DNA of 49,996 bases from assembly GCF_003116035.1 (NCBI RefSeq), contig NZ_LGQW01000015.1, positions 4,702,171 to 4,752,166 on the forward strand, given 5' to 3'. The translations under genes were made by a program, and so were the position numbers. Shown in pieces: positions 20,363 to 27,955 of the stretch (within the stretch, counting starts at the first letter, position 1; the number at the start of each line of letters is the position of its first letter). The notes beneath the pieces were generated by a model, which worked only from the letters and a program-made list of their open reading frames with translations, was not told the origin of the DNA and searched no databases. This DNA is from Azospirillum sp. TSH64 (GTDB lineage Bacteria > Pseudomonadota > Alphaproteobacteria > Azospirillales > Azospirillaceae).

Positions 20363-20998
20363 ATGTCCATGCTTGATCTGGACAAGTTCCGCGCTACCCC
20401 CCTGCAGCACGATCCCTATGATTTCCTGTGCGTTCCGGGTTTCGTGAAGCGGGAGTATCTGGAAGAGCTGCACCGCGACTATCCCAAGGTGGACAAGCCC
20501 GGCTCGATCCCGCTGGGCGTCTTCCCCCAGGGGCCGAGCTTCGACCGAATGATCGCCGAACTGAAGGGGCCGGAGGTTTGCAAGGCCTTCTCCGACAAGT
20601 TCGATGTGGATCTGTCGAAGTACCCGACCATGTTCACGGCGCGCGGCATGTGCCGGCCGACCGACGGCAAGATCCATCCGGATTCGGCCAGCAAGGTCAT
20701 CACCGTTCTGATCTACATGAACCCGCCCTGGGAAGCGACCGGCGGCCGCCTGCGCATCCTGCGCTCCCAGAACCTGGAGGATTACGCTGCCGAGGTCCCG
20801 CCGGAGGAAGGCACCCTGATGTGTTTCCGCCGCAGCGACACCTCCTGGCACGGCCATTATCCTTTTGAAGGCCAACGCCGCGCGATCCAGATGAACTGGG
20901 TCAAGGGCGGCGTCTATATCTGGCACGAACAGTGGCGCCACCGCATCGGCGCCTGGGCGAAGGGCGTCTTCGGTGGTCAGCAGTCGGCAGGCTATTGA
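20363..20998 (+). CDS. Fe(II)/2-oxoglutarate-dependent dioxygenase (second of two)
   Basis: A 211-residue 2OG oxygenase. Metal ligands are H105 and D107 (GKIHPDSAS) and H163 (SWHGHYPFEG); R172 or R173 in GQRRAIQMNWV would bind 2-oxoglutarate. The C-terminus is basic and aromatic (YIWHEQWRHRIGAW). The ATG at 20363 follows a GGGAG sequence; a second ATG is two codons later. Upstream in-frame sequence to 20303 has no homology. It is the last gene of the ELM1-dioxygenase run and is followed by an inverted repeat element. Confidence 0.85.
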   Translation: MSMLDLDKFRATPLQHDPYDFLCVPGFVKREYLEELHRDYPKVDKPGSIPLGVFPQGPSFDRMIAELKGPEVCKAFSDKFDVDLSKYPTMFTARGMCRPTDGKIHPDSASKVITVLIYMNPPWEATGGRLRILRSQNLEDYAAEVPPEEGTLMCFRRSDTSWHGHYPFEGQRRAIQMNWVKGGVYIWHEQWRHRIGAWAKGVFGGQQSAGY

Positions 20999-21027
20999 GG
21001 ACAGTGGGTTTTTAGGGCCGATTATCA

Positions 21028-21116
21028 GCCGTCATCCCCGCGAAGGCGGGGATCCAAGAAACTCCGCATTCAAGCGGCTGAAGCGACTGGATTTCCGCCT
21101 TCGCGGGGATGACGGC
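21028..21116. repeat. Inverted intergenic repeat, REP-like
   Basis: Two facing copies of a palindromic element: one near 21030-21056 (CGTCATCCCCGCGAAGGCGG then GGATCCA) and its near-complement near 21088-21115. Each copy is itself a short palindrome around CCCCGCGAAGGCGGGG. Such CCCGCGAAGGCGGG units are common dispersed repeats between genes in proteobacteria. The pair folds into a long hairpin between two convergent genes, where it could also act as a terminator. Confidence 0.75.
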
Positions 21117-21154
21117 CGAAAAACGTGAAACCCAGAAGGGCCGCATCCGTCCCC

Positions 21155-21736
21155 TCAGTCGATCAGATCCTCGACCTCGCGGATGCGGCCATTGTCGATC
21201 ATGAACTGAACCAGCTCCGGGCGCTGCTTGCCGAGCGTGCGGTGGCGCTGGCGCACGGCGGCGATCAGGTCGCCGTTGCGGCCGAGGATGTCGTCGGCGA
21301 ATTCGATCATGCGCAGGTTGGGCCAGGTCTGGGCCCGGATCGCGACCACCGTCCCCACCGCGTCGGCCGCCGGCAGTTCCGGGCGCGCCTGGGCCAGAAT
21401 CATGGTCAGCGCTGCGGTGGACCGCGATACGCCCGCATGGCAGTGGACCAGCAGGTGGCGGCAATCCACCGGTTCGGCCAGCAGGTCGCGGCCGAAGGCC
21501 AGGATGCGTTCCACATCCGACCGTTCCGGCGCGATCTGGCCCTGGGTCGGCTCGATGACGTCGTGGAAACGCAGCTCCAGCCGTTCATGCTCGCCATAAT
21601 CGCCGAACGCGCTCGGCTCCGTCATGTCGGGGTCGAGGATCGACAGCACATGGCTGACCTTGCCGCCGCCGAAATTGCAAAGCTCGCTGAGACCGCAGAC
21701 CGTCAGGCCGAAGGGCACGAAATCGCTGGCCATCAT
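21155..21736 (-). CDS. Protein tyrosine phosphatase-like protein
   Basis: A 193-residue cysteine-dependent phosphatase-like protein. The P-loop is VHCHAGVSRSTAAL, with C99 as nucleophile and R105 binding phosphate (CX5R). D59 of the FHDVIEP segment may be the general acid. It resembles small bacterial dual-specificity phosphatases annotated as tyrosine phosphatase-like. The starts at 21736 and 21733 follow a GAGAGA ribosome site and are preferred over the ATG at 21787. The substrate is unknown. A 25-codon membrane peptide gene lies just upstream on the same strand. Confidence 0.85.
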   Translation of the reverse strand: MMASDFVPFGLTVCGLSELCNFGGGKVSHVLSILDPDMTEPSAFGDYGEHERLELRFHDVIEPTQGQIAPERSDVERILAFGRDLLAEPVDCRHLLVHCHAGVSRSTAALTMILAQARPELPAADAVGTVVAIRAQTWPNLRMIEFADDILGRNGDLIAAVRQRHRTLGKQRPELVQFMIDNGRIREVEDLID

Positions 21737-21853
21737 TCTCTCGTTCGATTGCAGGGGAAGAAAATCGAAGGGATTTGCGGCCAGCATTTGGCACCGCGCG
21801 CCGCGGCCCCGTCAACCCGGCGGAAGCCGGGCCGGTCAAAGAATCCAGGCCGA

Positions 21854-21931
21854 TCAAAGAATGTTGAACAGGTAGAGCAGGAGGATGACGGGGATCGGAA
21901 TGCCGACCAGCCACAGCAGGATGCCTCGCAC
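21854..21931 (-). CDS. 25-residue hydrophobic membrane peptide
   Basis: A GTG-initiated reading frame encodes 25 residues, MRGILLWLVGIPIPVILLLY followed by LFNIL, nearly all hydrophobic and long enough for one membrane helix. A strong ribosome site (AAGGAGAAG) lies just upstream of the GTG with normal spacing. The IPIP kink and a basic residue only at the N-terminus are consistent with a genuine small membrane protein. It lies between the phosphatase-like gene and the DTW gene. No function can be assigned. Confidence 0.6.
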   Translation of the reverse strand: MRGILLWLVGIPIPVILLLYLFNIL

Positions 21932-22042
21932 GTAGCTTCTCCTTCTTCCGTTGATGACGGGCGATGCGGCCGGACGCCGCCGGCCCTCTCACCCCTCATC
22001 AACGGTGCAGCCGCCGGTTGGTTGCAGCCGCGCGAACGAGCG

Positions 22043-22750
22043 TCAGGCCTCCTCAGCCCCCTCCTCGCCGGAATCAGCAGCCGGAGCATCGGCGGCCGGC
22101 GCCGCAGCCGGACGCGGGCGGGGTGCGCGCAGCTTCTTCAGCAGCAGGGAGAAGGGCTTCAGCGCGGTGTCCATGATGGTCTGGTCACCCTCCAGCCGCG
22201 ACAGCAGGAAAGCGCCGGCTTCGAGGGTGGAGACGCTGTCGCGCCGCGGCTCCTTGCGCGCCTGCCCATAGAGCGAGCGGAACTGCGGGTTCAGCACGAT
22301 GCGGCGGCATTTCAGCAGCCAGGCATTGCGCCACCACAAGGTCTTGGCCTGGCTCCAGGTGCCGTCCAGGACGATGACGCCCTCCAGATCCTCCAGGATC
22401 TCCGCACTGTCGCGCAGCGGCTCACCGTTCCTGTCGACCACCCCCACCTCCGCCCGCGGAGCGCCGCCATCCTTCACCGGGCCGAGATACAGCACGCCCC
22501 AGCGCTTGGGATCGACCTCCCGCCCCAGGATGCGCTTCAGGCCCGGCCAGCTCAGCCCGACCTTCACCAACGAATTGGCGAATTGCAGATGGGCGATCTG
22601 GGCGGTGCCCAGATTTTCCCGCTTCTCCTGCGGATGCTGCAGGATCAGCAGGAAGACGCCGTTGTCGATCGGCTGGACTGCCTCACAAATGCACAGGTGA
22701 TTAGGCTTTAGGCAGGTCGGGCAGGAATCGGGGACGGTGGCGCTGTGCAT
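22043..22750 (-). CDS. DTW-domain tRNA-uridine aminocarboxypropyltransferase
   Basis: A 235-residue DTW-domain protein. The motif is in VIVLDGTWSQAKTL, and an N-terminal zinc-type cluster reads CPTCLKPNHLCICE. Characterised members (E. coli TapT/YfiP) use S-adenosylmethionine to make acp3U in tRNA. The C-terminal 25 residues are a low-complexity Ala/Pro/Glu tail. The ATG at 22750 is chosen because homology begins shortly after; an in-frame ATG at 22819 would add 23 residues without family support. The upstream region is shared divergently with the 60-residue gene. Confidence 0.88.
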   Translation of the reverse strand: MHSATVPDSCPTCLKPNHLCICEAVQPIDNGVFLLILQHPQEKRENLGTAQIAHLQFANSLVKVGLSWPGLKRILGREVDPKRWGVLYLGPVKDGGAPRAEVGVVDRNGEPLRDSAEILEDLEGVIVLDGTWSQAKTLWWRNAWLLKCRRIVLNPQFRSLYGQARKEPRRDSVSTLEAGAFLLSRLEGDQTIMDTALKPFSLLLKKLRAPRPRPAAAPAADAPAADSGEEGAEEA

Positions 22751-22997
22751 GGGAGGTACGCATTCCTTGAAGGGGATTGGCCGCGAATATGGGTTGGAAC
22801 GACGCGGAAGGGAACACATCTCACATTGAGGACGGCGATGCTCACCGAAGAGCGGTGGCCGTCACGGCGTGTACGACAGATCCCCTCCCAAGACTCCCTC
22901 GTGTCATACCTGTTCATGTGGGTTCAAGTGGCTTCGTATAAACCGTTTGTAGAGATTTAGTCGTGTGTCATGGAACTCGTGTGACGCGCTTAACAGC

Positions 22998-23013
22998 TGG
23001 CCTGGAACTTGCG
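22998..23013 (+). promoter_or_regulatory. Sigma-54-type promoter candidate
   Basis: TGGCCTGGAACTTGCG matches the -24/-12 consensus TGGCACG-N4-TTGCA at the invariant GG and GC with the required 10-base spacing, plus flanking TGGC and TTGC. Transcription would start near 23025 and read into the 60-codon gene at 23111. The match is by eye; no upstream activator site was identified. Confidence 0.5.
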
Positions 23014-23110
23014 TAGTTATTATCCAGGCAAACAGGACGACGGGTGGGCCAGGACCGGCCTTAGTCAGGCTGATCCGCGGTGCCATCCGGCGCTCAGAAG
23101 GAGACCTGCC

Positions 23111-23293
23111 ATGCTGCCCGCCCACCTTGCCGACCGCCTGCTGAAGCAGCGCCGCGATGCCGACAGCGCGGAGTTCGCCCGCCAGCTGCCGCTCCACGCC
23201 CCGATGGACGCGGATGATCCGCGCTGGATGACCGAACCGGACGGGTCGGAGCAGCCCGGCCGCCGCGAGCCCGACTGGGCGACCGACTACTGA
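23111..23293 (+). CDS. Small hypothetical protein (60 residues)
   Basis: A 60-residue hydrophilic protein starting MLPAHLADRLLKQRRDADSA and ending in an acidic, aromatic tail (REPDWATDY). AAGGAG lies 7 bases before the ATG, a near-perfect ribosome site, which is the main evidence that it is real. Codon use matches the neighbours. It lies behind a sigma-54-like promoter and converges on imuA. No domain is recognised. Confidence 0.65.
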   Translation: MLPAHLADRLLKQRRDADSAEFARQLPLHAPMDADDPRWMTEPDGSEQPGRREPDWATDY

Positions 23294-23300
23294 CCGGCAG

Positions 23301-24239
23301 TCAGCCTGCGATGGCCGGTTTGCGGTGATCCGACAGACGCCCCCGTCGGTTGTCGGACATCGGCTGCCCGGCCGGCCATAGCCCCGACTCGCGTCTTGCG
23401 GCCTGCCGAAGGCCGCTTCGATCCTCTTTCCCCACGTCGTGCCAGCCCTGCCCGTCCCAGGCGAGGGTCCAGCCTCCTGGGCGCCCGCCCCGGCAGCGCT
23501 CCAGCATGACCGACCAGTGCGGCATCCCCAGCCCCGGCGGGCCTCCGGCCGGGCGTGGTGCCGCATCCCCCTCCTTATCCAGACTGGGAACGGCATCCAG
23601 CCGCCAGCGGGTCACCGCTGCGCTGAGCCCTTCCGCCCGCTCGCCCGCCAGCCGCCGGCCTGCCAGCCGCCGGCCTTCCATCCGTTGGTTGCGCTCGTCC
23701 GATGCGCCGGCGCTCGCGTCCAGCAGGAAGCCGGTCACCCCCGACGACTCGGCGGCAAGCTGCAGCCGCCGGCTGGCGGTCAGGTCCAGCCCCTCCAGTT
23801 CGCCCAGCACCGCCGATAGGGTGGAGCAGCGCAGCGCCTCCTCCATCGCCCACAGCGCGTCGACCGGCCGCACCGCCCGCACCGCGACCAGCCGATCGGG
23901 CGTGAGCCCGTAGGCCGCCAACCCCGGGGCATACAGGTCGCGCCCGCGCAGGATCCACAGCACCGGCCTTTTCGGGGTCGCCAGCCGGGCCAGCAGCGCC
24001 GCGGTGAATCCGGTGCCGGCCCCCGGGTCGTCCGCAGCCACCTCATGCAGGCAGCCCAGCGGCAGCCCGCCGTCGGGCAGATGGCCATCGACCGAGTCGA
24101 TGCCGAACGCCAGGGTCCGTCCCCCTTCGCCGCCCGCTCCCTCGATCCGCCGGATGCGTGCGCGCAGGTCGGCCAGCATTCCGGCTCGGTCGCGCGGTGC
24201 CGCGTCCGCAGATGAGGAGGAGGACAAGGGGACAGGCAT
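23301..24239 (-). CDS. imuA: ImuA-family SOS mutagenesis protein
   Basis: A 312-residue RecA/SulA-like protein of the ImuA family. The N-terminal block includes MLADLRARIRRIEG and LPDGGLPLGCLHEVAADDPG, then a degenerate nucleotide-binding loop region (GAGTGFTAALLARL). Family features continue with VLWILRGRDLYAPGLAAYGL, DALWAMEEALRC and WSVMLERCRGGRPGGWTLAW. ImuA normally works with ImuB and DnaE2 in damage-induced mutagenesis, but neither gene is adjacent. A LexA box lies 28 bases upstream of the ATG at 24239. The C-terminal 45 residues extend beyond the usual end. An in-frame ATG at 24287 would overlap beyond the LexA box and is unlikely. Confidence 0.85.
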   Translation of the reverse strand: MPVPLSSSSSADAAPRDRAGMLADLRARIRRIEGAGGEGGRTLAFGIDSVDGHLPDGGLPLGCLHEVAADDPGAGTGFTAALLARLATPKRPVLWILRGRDLYAPGLAAYGLTPDRLVAVRAVRPVDALWAMEEALRCSTLSAVLGELEGLDLTASRRLQLAAESSGVTGFLLDASAGASDERNQRMEGRRLAGRRLAGERAEGLSAAVTRWRLDAVPSLDKEGDAAPRPAGGPPGLGMPHWSVMLERCRGGRPGGWTLAWDGQGWHDVGKEDRSGLRQAARRESGLWPAGQPMSDNRRGRLSDHRKPAIAG

Positions 24240-24266
24240 GACTAAGGCTCCGCTCGACAGGCATAT

Positions 24267-24281
24267 GTTCCTGATATGTTC
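24267..24281. promoter_or_regulatory. Alphaproteobacterial LexA (SOS) box upstream of imuA
   Basis: GTTCCTGATATGTTC is an exact GTTC-N7-GTTC direct repeat, the LexA-binding motif of alphaproteobacteria. It lies 28 bases before the imuA start. This position, with an SOS-associated product, makes the call strong. Damage would relieve LexA repression of imuA. Confidence 0.8.
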
Positions 24282-24364
24282 TATCATGAACGCTTGTCGA
24301 GAGGGAGCCTGCGACTCCTGTCTTGTTTTGAGACCGTTTGCCCTGAGGTCAGCCGTCGCTGGGA

Positions 24365-24817
24365 TCAGTTGGCGATTGGCGTCGCGCCGATCTTGCCGCG
24401 CGGGGCGGCCTTGATGGTCGGGCCAGCATTGTCGACGGGCTTCGCCAGGGTGGTGGAGGTGCCGCGGCTGCCGCGCGGGGTGCTGCCCTTCAGGCTGAGC
24501 AGATGGAGCCGGACATAGGCGGTGGAGCCGCCGACCTTCACCGCCACCCAGTCGCTGTTGCGCACACGGCCCAGCGTGGTCACCGCCTGCCCCGTCCCAA
24601 TCGTTGCGATGACGCCCGAGCCGCCAGCCGGCTGGGCATAGGCCGGCGTCGGTTTGTCCACCTGCCATTCCCCATAGATCGGCTCCAGCCCGGTTCCGGT
24701 GTCTGGTGCTGTCCGCACGGTCGGCGGATTGGGGGTCCGCTGGTACGGCATGCAGCCGGGAACCATCAGCGTGGCCAGGGCCACCATCAAGGGAAGGGTA
24801 CGCAGACGCCGGATCAT
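24365..24817 (-). CDS. SH3-domain lipoprotein
   Basis: A 150-residue exported protein. A basic N-terminus and hydrophobic stretch end at MVPGC, with C22 as the likely lipidated cysteine; the -2 residue is Pro, so the lipobox is imperfect. Residues about 55-110 form a bacterial SH3-like domain (TPAYAQPAGGSGVIATIGTG, VTTLGRVRNSDWVAVKVGG, AYVRLHLL). The tail is Ser/Thr/Lys-rich and disordered. Such proteins usually bind cell-wall material in the periplasm. It is divergent from the EF-hand gene. Confidence 0.75.
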   Translation of the reverse strand: MIRRLRTLPLMVALATLMVPGCMPYQRTPNPPTVRTAPDTGTGLEPIYGEWQVDKPTPAYAQPAGGSGVIATIGTGQAVTTLGRVRNSDWVAVKVGGSTAYVRLHLLSLKGSTPRGSRGTSTTLAKPVDNAGPTIKAAPRGKIGATPIAN

Positions 24818-25091
24818 CGCTCACCTTGAGATGGAACGGTGCTTTGCAGGAACGGGACGAACGGAAAGGGTAAACGGGTGGGTTGTGGACCTTCGGCGCG
24901 ACCATACAGGAGGCGGCCCCCTCTTCGCCACCGCAGCGCAGCCGGAGTCGCTATGCGCTTTTTGAGGCACGCCACCCAGTCACAAAAAATTATCTCAAGT
25001 CCGATCTTTTTCGACGCCGTTCCGCGCAGGAGTCCCAAGCCGCCCCGCGTATCTTGACCATCACGACGGCACCTTACGGGGGCATCCGGCC

Positions 25092-25919
25092 ATGATTTCC
25101 TCCCTCGGCAGTTCCAACAGCGCGGCGACGCTTCAGAAATTCTTCTCCAAGGCGGATGCCAACAGCGACTCGTCGCTGTCCAAGGACGAGTTGCTGGGCG
25201 CGCTCGGCGGCACCTCGGCCGCCTCCGACAGCGGGAAACTGTCGTCCGCCGTCGACGGCCTGATCGGCAGCCTGGACAGCGACAGCAACGGCTCGCTCAG
25301 CACGACCGAATTCAGTTCCTTCGCCAGCCAGTTCGACTATGGCAGCGGCAGCGCCCTGCTGGCGGCGCAGGAGCAGGCGAGCGCGATGCAGCAGCAGTTC
25401 GCCCAGAACCTCTATTCCAGCCTGGACAGCGACAGCAGCGGCGGCATCAGCACCGACGAGCTGACATCCGTCCTGACCTCCGCCGGCCAGTCGAGCACCG
25501 ATGCCGCATCTCTGTTCAGCAGCCTCGACAGCGACGAGGACGGGTCGATTTCCCAGGACGAGTTGAGCAGCGCGCTGAAACAGGCCGACGCCAACCGCCC
25601 GCCGCCCCCGCCGCCGCCCGCCAATGACACCGGTATGGCTGGAGGCACCGCCAGCGCTTCGGACAGCGGCAGCACGTTCTCCAGTTCGGCATCCTCCAGT
25701 TCCACGACTTCAAGCTCGGCGACTTCAAGCTCGGCGGCGGCAGGCGGCACGACCGGCTACGACCCGCTGGACACCAACAAGGATGGCTATGTGTCGGAGC
25801 AGGAGCGGATGGCCGCCTATGGCGGCATGCAGCAGCAGACGGGCGGCGTCACGTCCAACCGCCTCAGCGGCGACATGCTGCGGACATTGATGCAGGGCAT
25901 CAACGAGGTTGCCGCGTAG
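25092..25919 (+). CDS. EF-hand calcium-binding protein with five loops
   Basis: A 275-residue protein with five canonical 12-residue EF-hand loops: 22-33 (DANSDSSLSKDE), 62-73 (DSDSNGSLSTTE), 112-123 (DSDSSGGISTDE), 146-157 (DSDEDGSISQDE) and 227-238 (DTNKDGYVSEQE). Each ends in the bidentate Glu. A polyproline run and a Ser/Thr-rich linker (residues about 170-218) separate the fourth and fifth loops. There is no signal peptide at the N-terminus, so its location is unclear. Role: calcium binding or sensing, target unknown. A strong bidirectional terminator follows. Confidence 0.85.
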   Translation: MISSLGSSNSAATLQKFFSKADANSDSSLSKDELLGALGGTSAASDSGKLSSAVDGLIGSLDSDSNGSLSTTEFSSFASQFDYGSGSALLAAQEQASAMQQQFAQNLYSSLDSDSSGGISTDELTSVLTSAGQSSTDAASLFSSLDSDEDGSISQDELSSALKQADANRPPPPPPPANDTGMAGGTASASDSGSTFSSSASSSSTTSSSATSSSAAAGGTTGYDPLDTNKDGYVSEQERMAAYGGMQQQTGGVTSNRLSGDMLRTLMQGINEVAA

Positions 25920-25947
25920 CCTTGTGGGTTCGGATGCGCGGCACGGG

Positions 25948-25990
25948 GAAAGGCGGTCGGCGGGTGGCGCCGGCCGCCTTTTCTTTTTTG
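25948..25990. terminator. Bidirectional terminator between the EF-hand gene and hemN
   Basis: The stem AAAGGCGG-TCGGC pairs with GCCG-GCCGCCTTTT around a short loop. T-rich sequence (TTTTCTTTTTTG) follows on the plus strand. On the minus strand the stem is followed by TTTCC. It separates two convergent genes, ending 20 bases before the hemN stop. Confidence 0.85.
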
Positions 25991-26009
25991 TGGTTTACCC
26001 TGAGTGCCG

Positions 26010-27437
26010 TCAAACCGCCCGGCTGTGCCGTCCGGCGCCCTTGGACAGGTGGGTGTCGAAGCGGGCGGCGACGATGCGCATCAGCGGGCGGGCGCTCTCC
26101 GGCACATGGATGCGCCGGCCGTCCACCACCGCGACGCCGTCGGCGACCAGATCGGCCATGCCCTCCAGCTCCGCGTCGAAGGCGGACTCGGGCAAGCCGT
26201 GGGAACGGGCGATGGCGGCGGTATCGACCGACAGGTCGCACATCAGCCGCATGATCAAGTCGCGCCGCACCTTGTCGTCCTGGGTCAGCGCGATGCCCTT
26301 GCCGGTGGGCAGGCGGCCCTCCTCGATGGCGGTGGCGTAATGGTCGAAGGGCACCGCGTTCTGCACGTAGCCCTGCGGCAAGGCACCGATGGAGGAGGAG
26401 CCGAAGCCCAGCAGAATCTCGGCATCGTCGGTGGTGTAGCCCTGGAAGTTGCGGCCCAGCCGCCCTTCCTCCTGCTGCACCGCCAGCTCGTCGCCGGGAC
26501 GGGCGAAATGGTCGAGGCCGATGGCGCTGTAGCCGGCGGCCGACAGCGTGTCGGCGATGGCGGCGAACTGCTCCCAGCGACCGAGCGAACCGGCCAGAAC
26601 CGACTCGTCGATCTTCTTCTGGTGGGTCTTCATCCACGGCACATGGGCATAGCCGAAGACCGACAGCCGGTCGGGCGCCATCTCCAGCGCGATCTCGGCG
26701 GAGCGGGCGACGCTCTCCACCGACTGGTGCGGCAGGCCGTACATCAGGTCCAGGTTGACGCTGGCGATGCCGGCGTCCTTCAGCCAGGCCAGCGCCTGTT
26801 CGGTGACGGCGCGCGGCTGGACGCGGTTGATCGCCTGCTGCACCGTCTCGTCGAAATCCTGCACGCCCAGCGAGGCGCGGTTGACCCCGGCGCGGCCCAT
26901 CGCGGCCGCCATCTCCGCCGTCAGGGTGCGGGGATCGATCTCCACCGCCAGTTCGGCATCGTCGGCAACGTCGAAGCGCCTGAGCAGCAGCGCGATCATC
27001 GCCTCGAAATCGTCGGGCGCCATCATGGTCGGGGTGCCGCCGCCGAAATGGATGTGGCGAACCGACAAACGGCCGGGAATGCGGTCGGCCACCATGGCGA
27101 TCTCGCGCCGCATATGGTCGAGATACTCCGCAATCGGCTCATAGCGGGCGACGATCTTGGTGTGGCAGCCGCAGTACCAGCACATCTTCCGACAGAAGGG
27201 GACATGCAGGTAGAGCGATCCCGAGCGGGACGGCTCGGTCGCCTCCAGCCAGCCACCATAGACATCGCCGTTCACCTCTGGCGTGAAGTGCGGCGCGGTC
27301 GGATAGCTGGTGTAACGCGGCACCCGCAGCCCGTCATACTTGGCGAGCAGCGCGGCGTCGACACCGTGGGCGACACCATGGGAATGGGACGGGTTGGCGG
27401 GGGCCGGCGAAACGGCCAGGGCGGTGATGGCGTTCAT
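26010..27437 (-). CDS. hemN: Oxygen-independent coproporphyrinogen III oxidase
   Basis: A 475-residue radical-SAM enzyme converting coproporphyrinogen III to protoporphyrinogen IX without oxygen, for haem and cytochrome synthesis in anaerobic or microaerobic growth. The cluster ligands are C82, C86 and C89 in PFCRKMCWYCGC, with the accompanying cysteine of the HemN signature at C91. The early motif RYTSYPTAPHF and later HIHFGGGTPTMM are characteristic and separate it from HemW, which lacks the CxxxCxxCxC form. An FNR-type dyad lies 36 bases upstream of the ATG, and the gene faces the EF-hand gene. Confidence 0.95.
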   Translation of the reverse strand: MNAITALAVSPAPANPSHSHGVAHGVDAALLAKYDGLRVPRYTSYPTAPHFTPEVNGDVYGGWLEATEPSRSGSLYLHVPFCRKMCWYCGCHTKIVARYEPIAEYLDHMRREIAMVADRIPGRLSVRHIHFGGGTPTMMAPDDFEAMIALLLRRFDVADDAELAVEIDPRTLTAEMAAAMGRAGVNRASLGVQDFDETVQQAINRVQPRAVTEQALAWLKDAGIASVNLDLMYGLPHQSVESVARSAEIALEMAPDRLSVFGYAHVPWMKTHQKKIDESVLAGSLGRWEQFAAIADTLSAAGYSAIGLDHFARPGDELAVQQEEGRLGRNFQGYTTDDAEILLGFGSSSIGALPQGYVQNAVPFDHYATAIEEGRLPTGKGIALTQDDKVRRDLIMRLMCDLSVDTAAIARSHGLPESAFDAELEGMADLVADGVAVVDGRRIHVPESARPLMRIVAARFDTHLSKGAGRHSRAV

Positions 27438-27472
27438 GAGCGACAGAGTGCCGCAGTCCCCCCACCCCTGCC

Positions 27473-27486
27473 TTGATCCACGTCAA
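27473..27486. promoter_or_regulatory. FNR/CRP-family dyad upstream of hemN
   Basis: TTGATCCACGTCAA matches TTGAT-N4-ATCAA with one mismatch in one half-site. It is centred about 42 bases upstream of the hemN start codon. hemN is a classic FNR-activated gene, so function is plausible. The site resembles the dyad upstream of napE. Confidence 0.65.
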
Positions 27487-27520
27487 GATCGGAAAGAGGC
27501 GCCTTTCGGCGGATGCCGCG

Positions 27521-27955
27521 TCAGCGCTTCGCGGCGGCGGCGAGGCGCTGTTCCAGATGCTCGTGCAGCAGGTTCAGGTTCATCCGGTTGGCCTTGAAGG
27601 CGATGTCGAACACGGTGCCCAGCACCGGGACCGACCCGCCTGCCCAGTCCAGCAGCACGTTGAAGACCATGCGGGCCACCAGCGTCTTCGGCAGGTCGAA
27701 GCGGGCGGCCTCCATGATGATGTAGGCGGAAACGAACGCCGTCACCGTATCGCCGGCCACCGGCACCACGCTGGCGATGCCGTCCAGCCCGATGGGGATG
27801 CGGGTGAAGGGAATGCGCCAGCGGGTATCCATCAGCCGGGTCAAGCGGCGAAGCCGCTCCAGCCGTTGGAAGTCGATGGGGACCGAGCCGCCTGCAGCGC
27901 CCAGCGGCGGCGCTTCGGCAACGGCGTGCCGGCGTGTGCGGATGGCGTCGATCAT
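27521..27955 (-). CDS. DUF4112 family membrane protein
   Basis: A 144-residue protein with the DUF4112 pattern: LTRLMDTRWRIPFTRIPIGLDGI, VPVAGDTVTAFVSAYIIMEAARFDLPK and VLLDWAGGSVPVLGTVFDIAFKANRMN. One or two amphipathic or membrane helices are likely. Function is unknown. It lies upstream of hemN on the same strand, with 83 bases between them that hold the FNR-type dyad, so hemN probably has its own promoter. Confidence 0.85.
   Translation of the reverse strand: MIDAIRTRRHAVAEAPPLGAAGGSVPIDFQRLERLRRLTRLMDTRWRIPFTRIPIGLDGIASVVPVAGDTVTAFVSAYIIMEAARFDLPKTLVARMVFNVLLDWAGGSVPVLGTVFDIAFKANRMNLNLLHEHLEQRLAAAAKR

Noticed and set aside
23294..23300. imuB or dnaE2 start downstream of imuA
   Set aside because: No minus-strand frame between 22820 and 23300 resembles ImuB or DnaE2; the region holds a convergent small gene and its promoter.
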